Shown in pieces: positions 26,325 through 34,777 of a stretch of 64,000 nucleotides of DNA. The first letter of the stretch is position 1; each line of letters begins with the position of its first letter. Made by a program: the position numbers and the translations under genes. Location: NCBI GenBank assembly GCA_002840285.1, contig PHAE01000005.1, positions 32,102 through 96,101 on the forward strand. Reading direction: 5' to 3'. This DNA is from Firmicutes bacterium HGW-Firmicutes-11. GTDB taxonomy: Bacteria > Bacillota > Clostridia > Peptostreptococcales > Anaerovoracaceae. The notes beneath the pieces are model-generated. The model was not told the DNA's origin, did not search any database, and was given only the letters and a program-made list of their open reading frames with translations.

Positions 26325-27041
26325 ATGAATCGATTCAAAAATAACCCGACGCTTTTACTTCTTTTGCTCATTATGGGATATCAGGTCATACGTGGAGGGC
26401 AGTCACAATCCATATCTGCCTGGATCATGGATACACTTATGATCCTACCTGGCATCGTGATCGGATTGTCATTTCATGAATACGCCCACGCACAGGTCGC
26501 AACACTTTGCGGCGATCCGACTCCGCGGCAGCAGGGGAGAGTCACGTTAAACCCATTCGCACATTTCGATCCGGTTGGCCTGATCGCGCTTCTGTTTATT
26601 CGGTTTGGCTGGGGAAAACCTGTGATGATCCAGCCTCGCTACTTTAAGAAGCCCAGAAGAGACGAGTTTTTGGTAGCGATTTCCGGCGTTACGATGAACC
26701 TCATCCTGGCCACCTTGTTCATGGGTGGGATTCGGCTGCTCTATCAGTTGACACCGGACTTCTTTATGACATCAATGGGTGCCATCGTGCAAGAAATATT
26801 GATCCAGGTGGTCGTGATCAACCTGGTCCTTATGGTATTCAATCTCCTTCCGATACCACCGCTTGACGGATTCAACGTGTTGACACAAATTTTCAATCTG
26901 AGAAATACGGATTTTTATTACAAAGTCTATGACAAGGGGTTTCTAATTTTGATGCTTCTGATCATATTGAACGTGACCGGCAGGATATTGCAACCATCTG
27001 TGTCTTTTCTTTTCAACACTCTTTTCAACTTATTCTTCTGA
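26325..27041 (+). CDS. Site-2-protease-like M50 membrane metalloprotease
   Basis: Intramembrane zinc protease-like protein. The zinc motif HEYAHA is near residue 48 within a membrane segment, the second zinc motif in NLLPIPPLDG is near 183, and four to six hydrophobic helices are visible. This is the short group without a PDZ domain, 238 aa (YwhC/SpoIVFB-like). Its substrate is unknown. The ATG at 26325 is chosen because GGAGG lies just before it; an in-frame GTG directly after the glyA stop has no ribosome site. Confidence 0.82.
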   Translation: MNRFKNNPTLLLLLLIMGYQVIRGGQSQSISAWIMDTLMILPGIVIGLSFHEYAHAQVATLCGDPTPRQQGRVTLNPFAHFDPVGLIALLFIRFGWGKPVMIQPRYFKKPRRDEFLVAISGVTMNLILATLFMGGIRLLYQLTPDFFMTSMGAIVQEILIQVVVINLVLMVFNLLPIPPLDGFNVLTQIFNLRNTDFYYKVYDKGFLILMLLIILNVTGRILQPSVSFLFNTLFNLFF

Positions 27042-27073
27042 TCTTACGATAAAATTACTGTAAAACAAGATTG

Positions 27074-27100
27074 TTAGCACTCTTCGCCAAAGAGTGCTAA
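27074..27100 (+). promoter_or_regulatory. CIRCE operator (HrcA binding site)
   Basis: A perfect TTAGCACTC (27074-27082), nine-base spacer and GAGTGCTAA (27092-27100), the canonical CIRCE element bound by the heat-shock repressor HrcA. TATAAT boxes at 27120-27125 and 27131-27136 follow, and clpB starts at 27176. HrcA control of clpB is therefore expected. Confidence 0.93.
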
Positions 27101-27175
27101 TTCTTTGTTTATTTTTAAGTATAATAGGTATATAATCAAGGTATCTATTAAAAGAGTATCAAAAGGAGGGAACCC

Positions 27176-29758
27176 ATGAATTTTGAAAAGATGACAGATA
27201 AGGCGCAGGCTGCAATCATAGATAGCCAAAAAATCGGCATCGAAGAAGGACACCAGCAGTTGGAAAGCGAACACCTTCACCTTGCTTTGCTTCGGCAGCA
27301 AGATGGACTGATCGCTCAATTGCTAAGATTGAACGAAGTGGATGTCCCCTCATTGATTCGGGATCTGCAGCAAGAAGTAGATAAGCTTCCCAAAGTACAA
27401 GGAGGAGGCGATGCTTTGTATGCTTCCAGAAGATTCAATCAGATTCTTGCAAATGCGGAGAAATTCGCCAGCGATTTCAAGGATGAGTTCATCAGCGTTG
27501 AACACTTGTATCTTGGCCTCCTGGAAGAAAAAAACACAGTATCATCTCGTATCCTGACAAAATACAACATAAGTCGTGAAGGATTCCTCCAATCCTTGAA
27601 CAAGGTGAGGGGAAACCAGAGAGTCACATCACAGTCTCCGGAAAGCAATTATGATGCGTTGAACAAATATGGCAGAGACTTAGTGGATCTGGCCAGAAAG
27701 GGAAAACTCGATCCTGTGATCGGCAGGGACAGTGAGATCCGTCATACGATCCAGATCTTATCAAGGAGAACAAAAAACAATCCGGTACTTATCGGTGAAC
27801 CGGGAGTCGGGAAGACCGCTGTCGTGGAAGGTTTAGCGCAACGAATACTGAACGGCGACGTGCCGGAAGGCTTGAAGGACAAGACGATTTATGCGCTTGA
27901 CATGGGAGCTCTCATTGCCGGCGCAAAATTTCGTGGCGAATTCGAGGAACGTCTCAAAGCGGTTCTGAGCGAAGTCGAAAAATCCGATGGACGTATCCTG
28001 CTTTTTATCGATGAAATCCACAACATCGTCGGCGCAGGCCGAGCGGAAGGGTCGATGGATGCGGGAAATCTTTTGAAGCCCAAATTGGCCAGAGGAGAAC
28101 TTCATTGTATCGGTGCTACGACTTTGGATGAATATCGAAAGAACATCGAAAAGGATGCCGCTCTGGAACGAAGGTTTCAGAAGATTCTTGTAGACCAACC
28201 GACGGTAGAAGACACGATATCGATACTGAGGGGACTCAAAGAACGATTTGAGATCCATCATGGTGTTCGTATTACTGACAGTGCGCTCATTGCCTGTGCG
28301 ACGTTGTCGGACAGGTACATCAGCGATCGCTTCCTGCCGGACAAAGCCATCGACTTGATGGATGAAGCAGCTTCCATGATTCGGACAGAGATCGATAGCT
28401 TGCCATCAGATCTGGACGAAAGCGCAAGAAAAATCATGCAACTGGAAATCGAAAGAGAAGCGTTGTCAAAAGAAGCGGATGAAGCATCCCGTCAGAGACG
28501 GATACACATCGAAGACGAGTTGTCAAAAATCAAAGAAAGCAATCGACTGATGCGTGCTCAATGGGAAAATGAGAAAAAAATCATAACCGAGCAAAAGGCC
28601 ACAAAGCAGGAAATTGAAGAAGCAAAGCACCAGATCGAAGAAGCAGAGCGCCGTTACGATTTGGAAACACTGGCCAAACTAAAGTACGGAACACTTCCTG
28701 ATCTGGAAAAACGACTGGCCGAGGCGGATGCCTTGATCGATGAGACGAAAGAAAATCGGTTATTAAAAGAAGAAGTGGGAGAAGAGGAAATAGCGGAGGT
28801 TGTTTCCAAGTGGACCGGTATCCCCGTCAACCGACTCGTGGAATCGGAGAGAGAGAAGCTTCTTCGACTCCCGGAATTGCTTCATAAACGAGTGGTTGGA
28901 CAAGAGGATGCGGTGGATGCGGTTTCCAGAGCAGTCTTACGCGCTCGCGCAGGGTTGAAGGATGCAAAGCGTCCCATCGGTTCCTTCATCTTTCTGGGTC
29001 CGACCGGTGTAGGCAAGACCGAGCTGGCGAAAGCATTGTCCGAGGCGCTTTTTGACAGTGAGAAAAACATGATCCGGATCGATATGTCCGAATATATGGA
29101 AAAACACTCGGTGTCCAGATTGATCGGCGCCCCTCCCGGTTACGTCGGATACGATGAAGGCGGGCAACTGACCGAAGCAGTCAGAAGAAGGCCTTACAGT
29201 GTCATCTTGTTTGACGAGATCGAGAAGGCGCATCATGATGTGTTCAATATTCTCCTGCAACTTCTCGATGACGGAAGATTGACCGACAACCAGGGAAGGA
29301 CAGTTGACTTCAAGAACTGTATCGTGATCATGACATCCAATATCGGAAGCAGCTATTTGATCGAAAACATAAAGGCCGATGGAAGTATTGAAGAAGAAGT
29401 GAAAGATAAGGTTGAAGGAGAATTGAAGCATCATTTCCGACCGGAGTTCCTCAACCGGGTCGACGATGTTGTCGTATTCTCACCTTTGACAGAACAGCAG
29501 ATCGTAACGATCATCGAACTTGCCATGATCGACATACAGAAACGTCTTGCGGATCGCAGAATCACAATAGAGCTCACCGACAAGACGAAAGCATTTATCG
29601 CCAAGGAAGCATATTCACCAACCTATGGAGCCAGACCGGTAAAACGCTATCTGCAAAAACACATCGAAACGGAGATTGCGGAACGTATCATTCGGGGAGA
29701 CGTGAAAGACGGAGAAACGATAACCATCGACACCAACGAGGATAAAATGCGATTTTAG
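27176..29758 (+). CDS. clpB: ATP-dependent disaggregase ClpB
   Basis: AAA+ chaperone that threads proteins out of aggregates together with DnaK. Order: Clp-N repeats (1-145), NBD1 with Walker A GEPGVGKT near 203 and LFIDEIHN near 277, a coiled-coil M domain (about 405-525, rich in Glu/Lys/Arg) and NBD2 with [11 protein letters not shown] near 605 and [10 protein letters not shown]. The M domain separates it from ClpC/ClpA. The pore loop [16 protein letters not shown] is present. Length 860 aa is normal. CIRCE-controlled; followed by a strong hairpin. Confidence 0.96.
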   Translation: MNFEKMTDKAQAAIIDSQKIGIEEGHQQLESEHLHLALLRQQDGLIAQLLRLNEVDVPSLIRDLQQEVDKLPKVQGGGDALYASRRFNQILANAEKFASDFKDEFISVEHLYLGLLEEKNTVSSRILTKYNISREGFLQSLNKVRGNQRVTSQSPESNYDALNKYGRDLVDLARKGKLDPVIGRDSEIRHTIQILSRRTKNNPVLIGEPGVGKTAVVEGLAQRILNGDVPEGLKDKTIYALDMGALIAGAKFRGEFEERLKAVLSEVEKSDGRILLFIDEIHNIVGAGRAEGSMDAGNLLKPKLARGELHCIGATTLDEYRKNIEKDAALERRFQKILVDQPTVEDTISILRGLKERFEIHHGVRITDSALIACATLSDRYISDRFLPDKAIDLMDEAASMIRTEIDSLPSDLDESARKIMQLEIEREALSKEADEASRQRRIHIEDELSKIKESNRLMRAQWENEKKIITEQKATKQEIEEAKHQIEEAERRYDLETLAKLKYGTLPDLEKRLAEADALIDETKENRLLKEEVGEEEIAEVVSKWTGIPVNRLVESEREKLLRLPELLHKRVVGQEDAVDAVSRAVLRARAGLKDAKRPIGSFIFLGPTGVGKTELAKALSEALFDSEKNMIRIDMSEYMEKHSVSRLIGAPPGYVGYDEGGQLTEAVRRRPYSVILFDEIEKAHHDVFNILLQLLDDGRLTDNQGRTVDFKNCIVIMTSNIGSSYLIENIKADGSIEEEVKDKVEGELKHHFRPEFLNRVDDVVVFSPLTEQQIVTIIELAMIDIQKRLADRRITIELTDKTKAFIAKEAYSPTYGARPVKRYLQKHIETEIAERIIRGDVKDGETITIDTNEDKMRF

Positions 29759-29787
29759 CTTTTATGCTACTCAACTTTGATATGAGA

Positions 29788-29817
29788 AAAGGGCTGACCC
29801 CACAGTGTCAGCCCTTT
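29788..29817. terminator. Bidirectional terminator between clpB and aroB
   Basis: AAAGGGCTGAC (29788-29798) pairs perfectly with GTCAGCCCTTT (29807-29817) across an 8-base loop, between convergent genes. The stem sequence closely resembles the hairpin at 8496-8530. Confidence 0.7.
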
Positions 29818-29831
29818 GGTTTATGGATCGA

Positions 29832-30908
29832 TCACTGGTGTGGATCGATGAATTTTGCATAATCTGCCTTGTCGATTTGATGGAGGAAGCCCTTGCCTAT
29901 CTTTTCAAGCAATACCAGGTTCAATTTATCGCCACGACGTTTCTTGTCTCGCTTGACCGCTTCTACCACCTTTTCGATATCCGTGCCTTCCGGCAGGGAA
30001 TGGGGAAGTCCATAGGAGCCGGTGAGTTCCTTGATCAGTTTCGCGGTGTTGGGCGCTGTGAACCCGTAGCGTTCTCCGGCTAGGGCGGTGGCGTACATCC
30101 CGATGGAAACTGCTTGTCCGTGTGTGTAGGTTCCTTCTGGAAAATAGTCTTCGATGCAATGTCCGAAGGTATGACCGAAATTTAAAAGCATGGCAATACC
30201 CTCATCTTTGCAGTCGAGTTCTATGATCTGCTTTTTGATGAGACAACAACGGAAAATGATGGTTTCGATCCCGCCGCCATCGCTTTTCATAGCCCTGTCA
30301 ATGAGATCGGAAAATAGATCCGGATCAAAAACACATCCGTATTTGATGACCTCCGCCATTCCATCTTCCAGGATCTTGTCCGGCAGCGTTCTTACGAACC
30401 GGGGGTCGATAAATACCTCTCGCGGTTGATAGAAGGTTCCTGCCATGTTTTTGCCTTCCGGGAGGTTCGCGCCGTTTTTCCCGCCGATGCTGGCATCTAC
30501 CATTGCCATCAATGTCGTGGGAACCTGGACCAGGTTTACACCACGCTGGTACGTTGCAGCAGCAAAACCTGCGATGTCCCCCACAACGCCTCCGCCGAAA
30601 GCGATGACCACATCATCACGAGTCAGCTGAAAATCAAGTAGTTGACTATATAACTTGGGAAGGGTTTCAAAGGATTTGCTGGCCTCTCCCGGTGGAAACG
30701 ATATGAGCCGCCACTGGATGCCAGCGTCGTTCATTTGCTTTGTCAGGTGTTCCTCGTAAATTGACTTGACTGTGTCGTCGGTGATCACAGCTACCTTTTT
30801 TCCAGGAAAAAGTTCGCGAACCATCGAACCGAAATGAAAAAAAAGACCGGTTTCGGTAGTGACAGTATATCGCTCTGCATTTGTGTTGATGGTTAGTGTC
30901 TGACGCAT
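29832..30908 (-). CDS. aroB: 3-dehydroquinate synthase
   Basis: Second enzyme of the shikimate pathway, converting DAHP to 3-dehydroquinate with NAD and a metal. Visible motifs are GGGVVGDIAGFAAATYQRG near residue 103 (NAD loop), QVPTTLMAMVDASIGGKNG near 128 and NFGHTFGHCIE near 245 (metal-binding His). Length is 358 aa from the ATG at 30908, which has GAGGTGA upstream; a GTG three codons earlier is possible. No other aro gene is in the window. Confidence 0.95.
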   Translation of the reverse strand: MRQTLTINTNAERYTVTTETGLFFHFGSMVRELFPGKKVAVITDDTVKSIYEEHLTKQMNDAGIQWRLISFPPGEASKSFETLPKLYSQLLDFQLTRDDVVIAFGGGVVGDIAGFAAATYQRGVNLVQVPTTLMAMVDASIGGKNGANLPEGKNMAGTFYQPREVFIDPRFVRTLPDKILEDGMAEVIKYGCVFDPDLFSDLIDRAMKSDGGGIETIIFRCCLIKKQIIELDCKDEGIAMLLNFGHTFGHCIEDYFPEGTYTHGQAVSIGMYATALAGERYGFTAPNTAKLIKELTGSYGLPHSLPEGTDIEKVVEAVKRDKKRRGDKLNLVLLEKIGKGFLHQIDKADYAKFIDPHQ

Positions 30909-30960
30909 AAATATCACCTCAGATAAAGTATATATCAGAAGGTATCTGTTTGCAAAGGGT

Positions 30961-30989
30961 TTGATTTTTAGTCATAAAACGGCTATAAT
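30961..30989 (+). promoter_or_regulatory. Promoter of the DUF975-racemase-ligase operon
   Basis: TTGATT at 30961-30966 and TATAAT at 30984-30989 with a 17-base spacer, 36 bases upstream of the DUF975 start. It probably drives the five genes up to 36271, since no later promoter is as good. Confidence 0.6.
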
Positions 30990-31025
30990 TATAACTTGAA
31001 CATAAGTAAAAGAAAGGCAGAAATC

Positions 31026-31703
31026 ATGAATGATGGAATTCAGGTCAATGTGACCTGCGGACAACTCAGAAGTTGGGGAAGACAAGCGCTTTCCGGCAAT
31101 TGGAGCCTTGCTGTCATGGGAGCGCTCCTTTTTTCGTTTCTCAACTTCTTGCCGGTGCTGGTGATCAATCTTGTGTTTGACAGCGATGGACTGGAATGGG
31201 TCATCAATCTCTACGGAATCCTGGTCAGCGGACCGCTGACCCTCGGTTTCACCACGTTCATGATTGCAATATTTCGTCGACGACAGACATCTCCAAGTGA
31301 AGTGTTTTACGGTTTTGAGTCTTTCGGCAAGTCGTTGGGGCTCTTCCTGGTGATGAATTTTTTCATTTTGCTTTGGAGTCTGCTTTTCATCATTCCCGGG
31401 ATCATAGCAGCCTATCGGTATGCGATGTCCTTTTATATCCTTGCCGACAATCCCGGCTTTGGTATCATGGAAACTATCAAAGAAAGCAAGCGAATCATGT
31501 ACGGAAATAAAGGAAAGCTGTTCATAATGGAGCTCTCCTTTATTGGGTGGGCCATATTGGCCGCGATCACCGCAGGCATTGGATTCCTCTGGCTGATGCC
31601 TTACATGGTCGCATCAACGGTAGCATTTTATGAAATCGCAAACGGAAATCTCCGGGTCGGACACCGGGAAGCATCAATTGAACATCATCAGGAAGAAAGG
31701 TAA
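31026..31703 (+). CDS. DUF975-like integral membrane protein
   Basis: A 225-residue protein with about five membrane helices (roughly 28-50, 58-80, 105-130, 165-190 and 190-210) and the DUF975-like segments SPSEVFYGF and IPGIIAAYRYAMSFYIL. Function of the family is not established. ATG 31026 is chosen because AAGGCAGAAATC precedes it; a TTG ten codons earlier is less likely. Only 6 bases separate it from the racemase gene, so it is the first gene of the operon and may serve as a transporter or membrane partner. Confidence 0.7.
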   Translation: MNDGIQVNVTCGQLRSWGRQALSGNWSLAVMGALLFSFLNFLPVLVINLVFDSDGLEWVINLYGILVSGPLTLGFTTFMIAIFRRRQTSPSEVFYGFESFGKSLGLFLVMNFFILLWSLLFIIPGIIAAYRYAMSFYILADNPGFGIMETIKESKRIMYGNKGKLFIMELSFIGWAILAAITAGIGFLWLMPYMVASTVAFYEIANGNLRVGHREASIEHHQEER

Positions 31704-31709
31704 TATGTC

Positions 31710-32798
31710 ATGCTGGAAAAGAAGTATCCAAAAGTGATCGTAGATCTGACCAAGCTGCGCCACAACATCGATGAGATCGTTGGACGTTGTATGGAACAGG
31801 GAATCGAAGTGGCAGGAGTCGTGAAAGGTTTCAACGGTATATCGGAGACATTGGAGCTCTATGAGGAATCCCGTTGCACTGCCATTGCCAGTTCCCGCCT
31901 GGAACATTTGGAAGAGGCGAAGCGCCAAGGGTTAGCCAGTCCTTTGATGGCGATCCGTATCCCCATGCTGAGCGAAGTGGCTGATTTGGTCCGCATTGCC
32001 GATATGAGTTTAAACAGTGAAGTGACGGTCATCGATGCGATCAACGAGGAGTGCCTCCGGACCGACAAGAGACACGGTATCGTTTTGATGGCCGATCTCG
32101 GTGATCTTCGGGAGGGTTTTTATAATAAAGATGATCTGATCCAGGCTGCGTTGCACACCGAAGCGCTTGACCATGTAGATCTTCTTGGAATCGGAACCAA
32201 TCTTGGTTGTTACGGATCCATCAACGCAACTCCGGATAAAATGGAAGAATTGGCTGCGCTGGCAGAAGCAGTTGAAACGGCGCTGGGAAGGGAACTCGCC
32301 ATCGTCTCCGGAGGAGGGACGACTTCGTTTCCTCTTGTTTATCAAGGCACTATGCCAAAAAAAATCAACCATCTCAGGATCGGAGAGGGGATCGCCAACG
32401 GAAAAGACCTGCAAGATCTGTGGAACATTCCGATGCCGTTTCTCTATACGGACATTTTTAAACTTCAGGCTGAAATCGTAGAGATCAAAGATAAGCCAAG
32501 CTATCCCGTAGGTGAAATTTTTGTGGACTGCTTTGGCGGCTGTGGTCATTATGTCGACCGGGGCATCCGGAAACGGGGCATCCTTGCAGTAGGAAAAGTA
32601 GATTTCTCCTTGGACAGCCAGTTGACACCGTTAAGCGAAGGTGTTGAGGTTTTAGGCAGCAGTAGCGATCATCTGATCGTCGATCTGGAAGACAGCAAAG
32701 AAACATTTCATGTCGGTGATGTAATGGAATTTGAACTGCGGTATTCTACGATGGTGTTTCTCACCAGTTCTCCCTATGTGAAGGTGGAGATACGATGA
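31710..32798 (+). CDS. PLP-dependent amino acid racemase, Orr/alanine-racemase N-domain type
   Basis: Fold-type III PLP enzyme. The N-terminus PKVIVDLTKLRHNID is that of the alanine-racemase barrel. The PLP lysine lies in GVVKGFNG near residue 38, in place of the usual VKANAYG. GIGTNLGCYG and SGGGTTSFPL (phosphate loop) and LRIGEGI follow. Its closest recognised type is ornithine racemase and related clostridial enzymes (about 360 aa), not true alanine racemase. Substrate could be ornithine, lysine or alanine. Its stop overlaps the ATP-grasp gene start (ATGA), pointing to linked function. Confidence 0.8.
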   Translation: MLEKKYPKVIVDLTKLRHNIDEIVGRCMEQGIEVAGVVKGFNGISETLELYEESRCTAIASSRLEHLEEAKRQGLASPLMAIRIPMLSEVADLVRIADMSLNSEVTVIDAINEECLRTDKRHGIVLMADLGDLREGFYNKDDLIQAALHTEALDHVDLLGIGTNLGCYGSINATPDKMEELAALAEAVETALGRELAIVSGGGTTSFPLVYQGTMPKKINHLRIGEGIANGKDLQDLWNIPMPFLYTDIFKLQAEIVEIKDKPSYPVGEIFVDCFGGCGHYVDRGIRKRGILAVGKVDFSLDSQLTPLSEGVEVLGSSSDHLIVDLEDSKETFHVGDVMEFELRYSTMVFLTSSPYVKVEIR

Positions 32799-33997
32799 GC
32801 AACTTCGTCCCTCTACTTTTTGCCGGTGACATCAACGTATACAGTATGGCCCGGGCGTTTCACGAGCTCTACGGAATCAAGCCAAAGGTCTACGGCAAGT
32901 ACGAAGCATTGCCGTGCCAGGGAAGCACTATCATGGACTACACAGCCGATCCGGAAGTGGACCGACAATCGGTTTTTTTTCCTACTGTCCTGCGTTTTGC
33001 AGAGCATCACAAAGACAAGAAAGTACTTTTGATCGGTTGCGGAGACAGTTATGTGCAATTGATCAGCGCCAACAAAGCACGGTTTCCCCAAAATGTAGTC
33101 GTACCGTATATCGATATCGACTTGATGAACGACTTGATCCATAAGGAGAAATTCTATTCCCTTTGCCAGGAAACCGGAGTGCCTTATCCCAGCACGTTCA
33201 TTCACAGAAAAGGAATGGCTCAGGATGTCCCGCTTCCCTTTGATCCACCTATTATCGCGAAACCGTCCAACGGCATAGAGTATTGGAAACACCCGTTCCC
33301 GGGTCAAAAGAAAGTGTACAAGGCGGACAACCGGGAGGAACTGGAACAGATCCTCCAGTCCATCTATGGGGCAGGGTACGAAGATTCGATGGTATTGCAG
33401 GAATTCATACCCGGCGACGATACGTTCATGCGAGTTCTGACCAACTACTCGGACCGTTACGGAAGGGTGCGATTGATGTGCCTGGGTCATGTGCTGTTGG
33501 AGGAACACACGCCACACGGCATCGGCAACCACGCAGTCATAGTGACAGAACAAAATCTGGCTCTGGAAGAAAAAATGAAAACCTTGTTGGAACGGTTGGA
33601 GTATGTGGGTTTTTCTAATTTTGACATCAAATACGACCAGCGGGACGACACCTTTAAGGTCTTTGAGATCAACACTCGACAAGGTAGAAGCAATTATTAT
33701 GTGACCGGCGCAGGCGCCAACATCGTTCAATATCTGGTGGAAGACTGGATCCATGGACATCCGATCGATTATCGGTCGGTGAACAATGAATTTTTATGGA
33801 TGGTCGTTCCCAAAGGCGTTGCGTTCCGCTGGATCAAACCGGCGGAGTACCGGGCGCAGATGCGTCGGCTGATCCGTGAAGGAAACTGGGTCAATCCTTT
33901 GCTCTATGAAAAGGATCATGGTCTGGTCAGACGAATGAAGCTGAGCAAGTCATTATTGGGGCATTACTTCAAGTTTTGGAAATACCGGAATGGTTGA
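32795..33997 (+). CDS. ATP-grasp carboxylate-amine ligase
   Basis: A 400-residue ATP-grasp protein of the carbamoyl-phosphate/D-aspartate-ligase-like group. An N-terminal domain carries GCGDSYVQLI near 75. PIIAKPSNGIEY near 150 is the nucleotide lysine strand, VLQEFIPGDD near 203 the hinge, and VFEINTRQGRSNYY near 290 the magnesium-binding Glu and Asn. The C-terminal 90 residues are basic. Such enzymes activate a carboxylate as acyl-phosphate and join an amine. In enterococci a relative adds D-Asp to the cell-wall peptide. Here it is flanked by two racemases and a Mur ligase, so a cell-wall or D-amino-acid product is the best guess. Confidence 0.75.
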   Translation: MSNFVPLLFAGDINVYSMARAFHELYGIKPKVYGKYEALPCQGSTIMDYTADPEVDRQSVFFPTVLRFAEHHKDKKVLLIGCGDSYVQLISANKARFPQNVVVPYIDIDLMNDLIHKEKFYSLCQETGVPYPSTFIHRKGMAQDVPLPFDPPIIAKPSNGIEYWKHPFPGQKKVYKADNREELEQILQSIYGAGYEDSMVLQEFIPGDDTFMRVLTNYSDRYGRVRLMCLGHVLLEEHTPHGIGNHAVIVTEQNLALEEKMKTLLERLEYVGFSNFDIKYDQRDDTFKVFEINTRQGRSNYYVTGAGANIVQYLVEDWIHGHPIDYRSVNNEFLWMVVPKGVAFRWIKPAEYRAQMRRLIREGNWVNPLLYEKDHGLVRRMKLSKSLLGHYFKFWKYRNG

Positions 33998-34031
33998 TCT
34001 GTCTCTCGACACATTGCAGAAGGAGAAAAAA

Positions 34032-34748
34032 ATGTGGAATCCATCGCAAAAGGTATTGGGGGTCGTGGGAGGCATGGGACCCTTGGCGACGCAACTGTTT
34101 TACCGCAGGATCATCGAGAAGACCGATGCCGTCAAAGACCAGGACCATCTGGATATGATCCTTCTCAACCATGCATCCATGCCGGATCGGACGGAAGCCA
34201 TTCTGTCCGGAAACACAGACGATCTGTACCGGCTTCTTCTGGCAGACATTTTGTTTCTGGAAACGTCCGGCGTCGCAGCGATCGCTATCCCGTGCAACAC
34301 CTCACATTTGCTGGTCGATCAACTGCAGACAGAAACACAGATCCCGATCCTTCACATGATTCGAGAGACGGCAAGCTCCATACGCAATGCGTTTCCAACG
34401 ATTCGCCGTGTCGGCCTTCTGGCTACTGACGGAACCATTCGGTCCGGTCTATATCAGCAGGAGTTGCTAGCATGTGGAATCGAAGCTTACGTTCCCGGCG
34501 CAAATACGCAGAAATTGGTGATGAAAATCATATATGATGGCATCAAAAGTGGGAATGAGATCGATTACAACGATTTCATAACCATCGAAGGAGAATTGTC
34601 GGCAAACGGTTGCCAGTCCGCGGTACTGGCTTGCACCGAACTGTCTTGCTTCAAAGAAATGTACCGTTTGCCCCGATATTACATCGACGCAATGGACGTA
34701 CTGGCGGAACGGTCTATCGAAGCGTGCGGCAAATGCTGCAAAACCTGA
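34032..34748 (+). CDS. Aspartate/glutamate racemase family protein (cofactor-independent)
   Basis: A 238-residue PLP-independent racemase. It starts LGVVGGMGPLAT near residue 8; the two catalytic cysteines are in IPCNTSH near 87 and LACTELSC near 205. This is the RacX/aspartate racemase type, different from the MurI further on. Substrate may be aspartate, glutamate or a broad set. ATG 34032 has GAAGGAG upstream; 34 bases separate it from the ATP-grasp gene and 29 from the MurE-like gene. A D-Asp supply for the ATP-grasp ligase is an attractive but unproved reading. Confidence 0.82.
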   Translation: MWNPSQKVLGVVGGMGPLATQLFYRRIIEKTDAVKDQDHLDMILLNHASMPDRTEAILSGNTDDLYRLLLADILFLETSGVAAIAIPCNTSHLLVDQLQTETQIPILHMIRETASSIRNAFPTIRRVGLLATDGTIRSGLYQQELLACGIEAYVPGANTQKLVMKIIYDGIKSGNEIDYNDFITIEGELSANGCQSAVLACTELSCFKEMYRLPRYYIDAMDVLAERSIEACGKCCKT

Positions 34749-34777
34749 TCCGGGAATAGAACAGGAGGAAGACAACG

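Noticed and set aside
31710..32798. Biosynthetic alanine racemase (alr)
   Set aside because: The PLP-lysine context is VKGFNG rather than VKANAYG, and the C-terminal part does not follow Alr; Orr-like type fits better.
32813..33760. 315-residue minus-strand frame opposite the ATP-grasp gene
   Set aside because: Antisense shadow of a gene with clear ATP-grasp motifs; no ribosome site or domain pattern.
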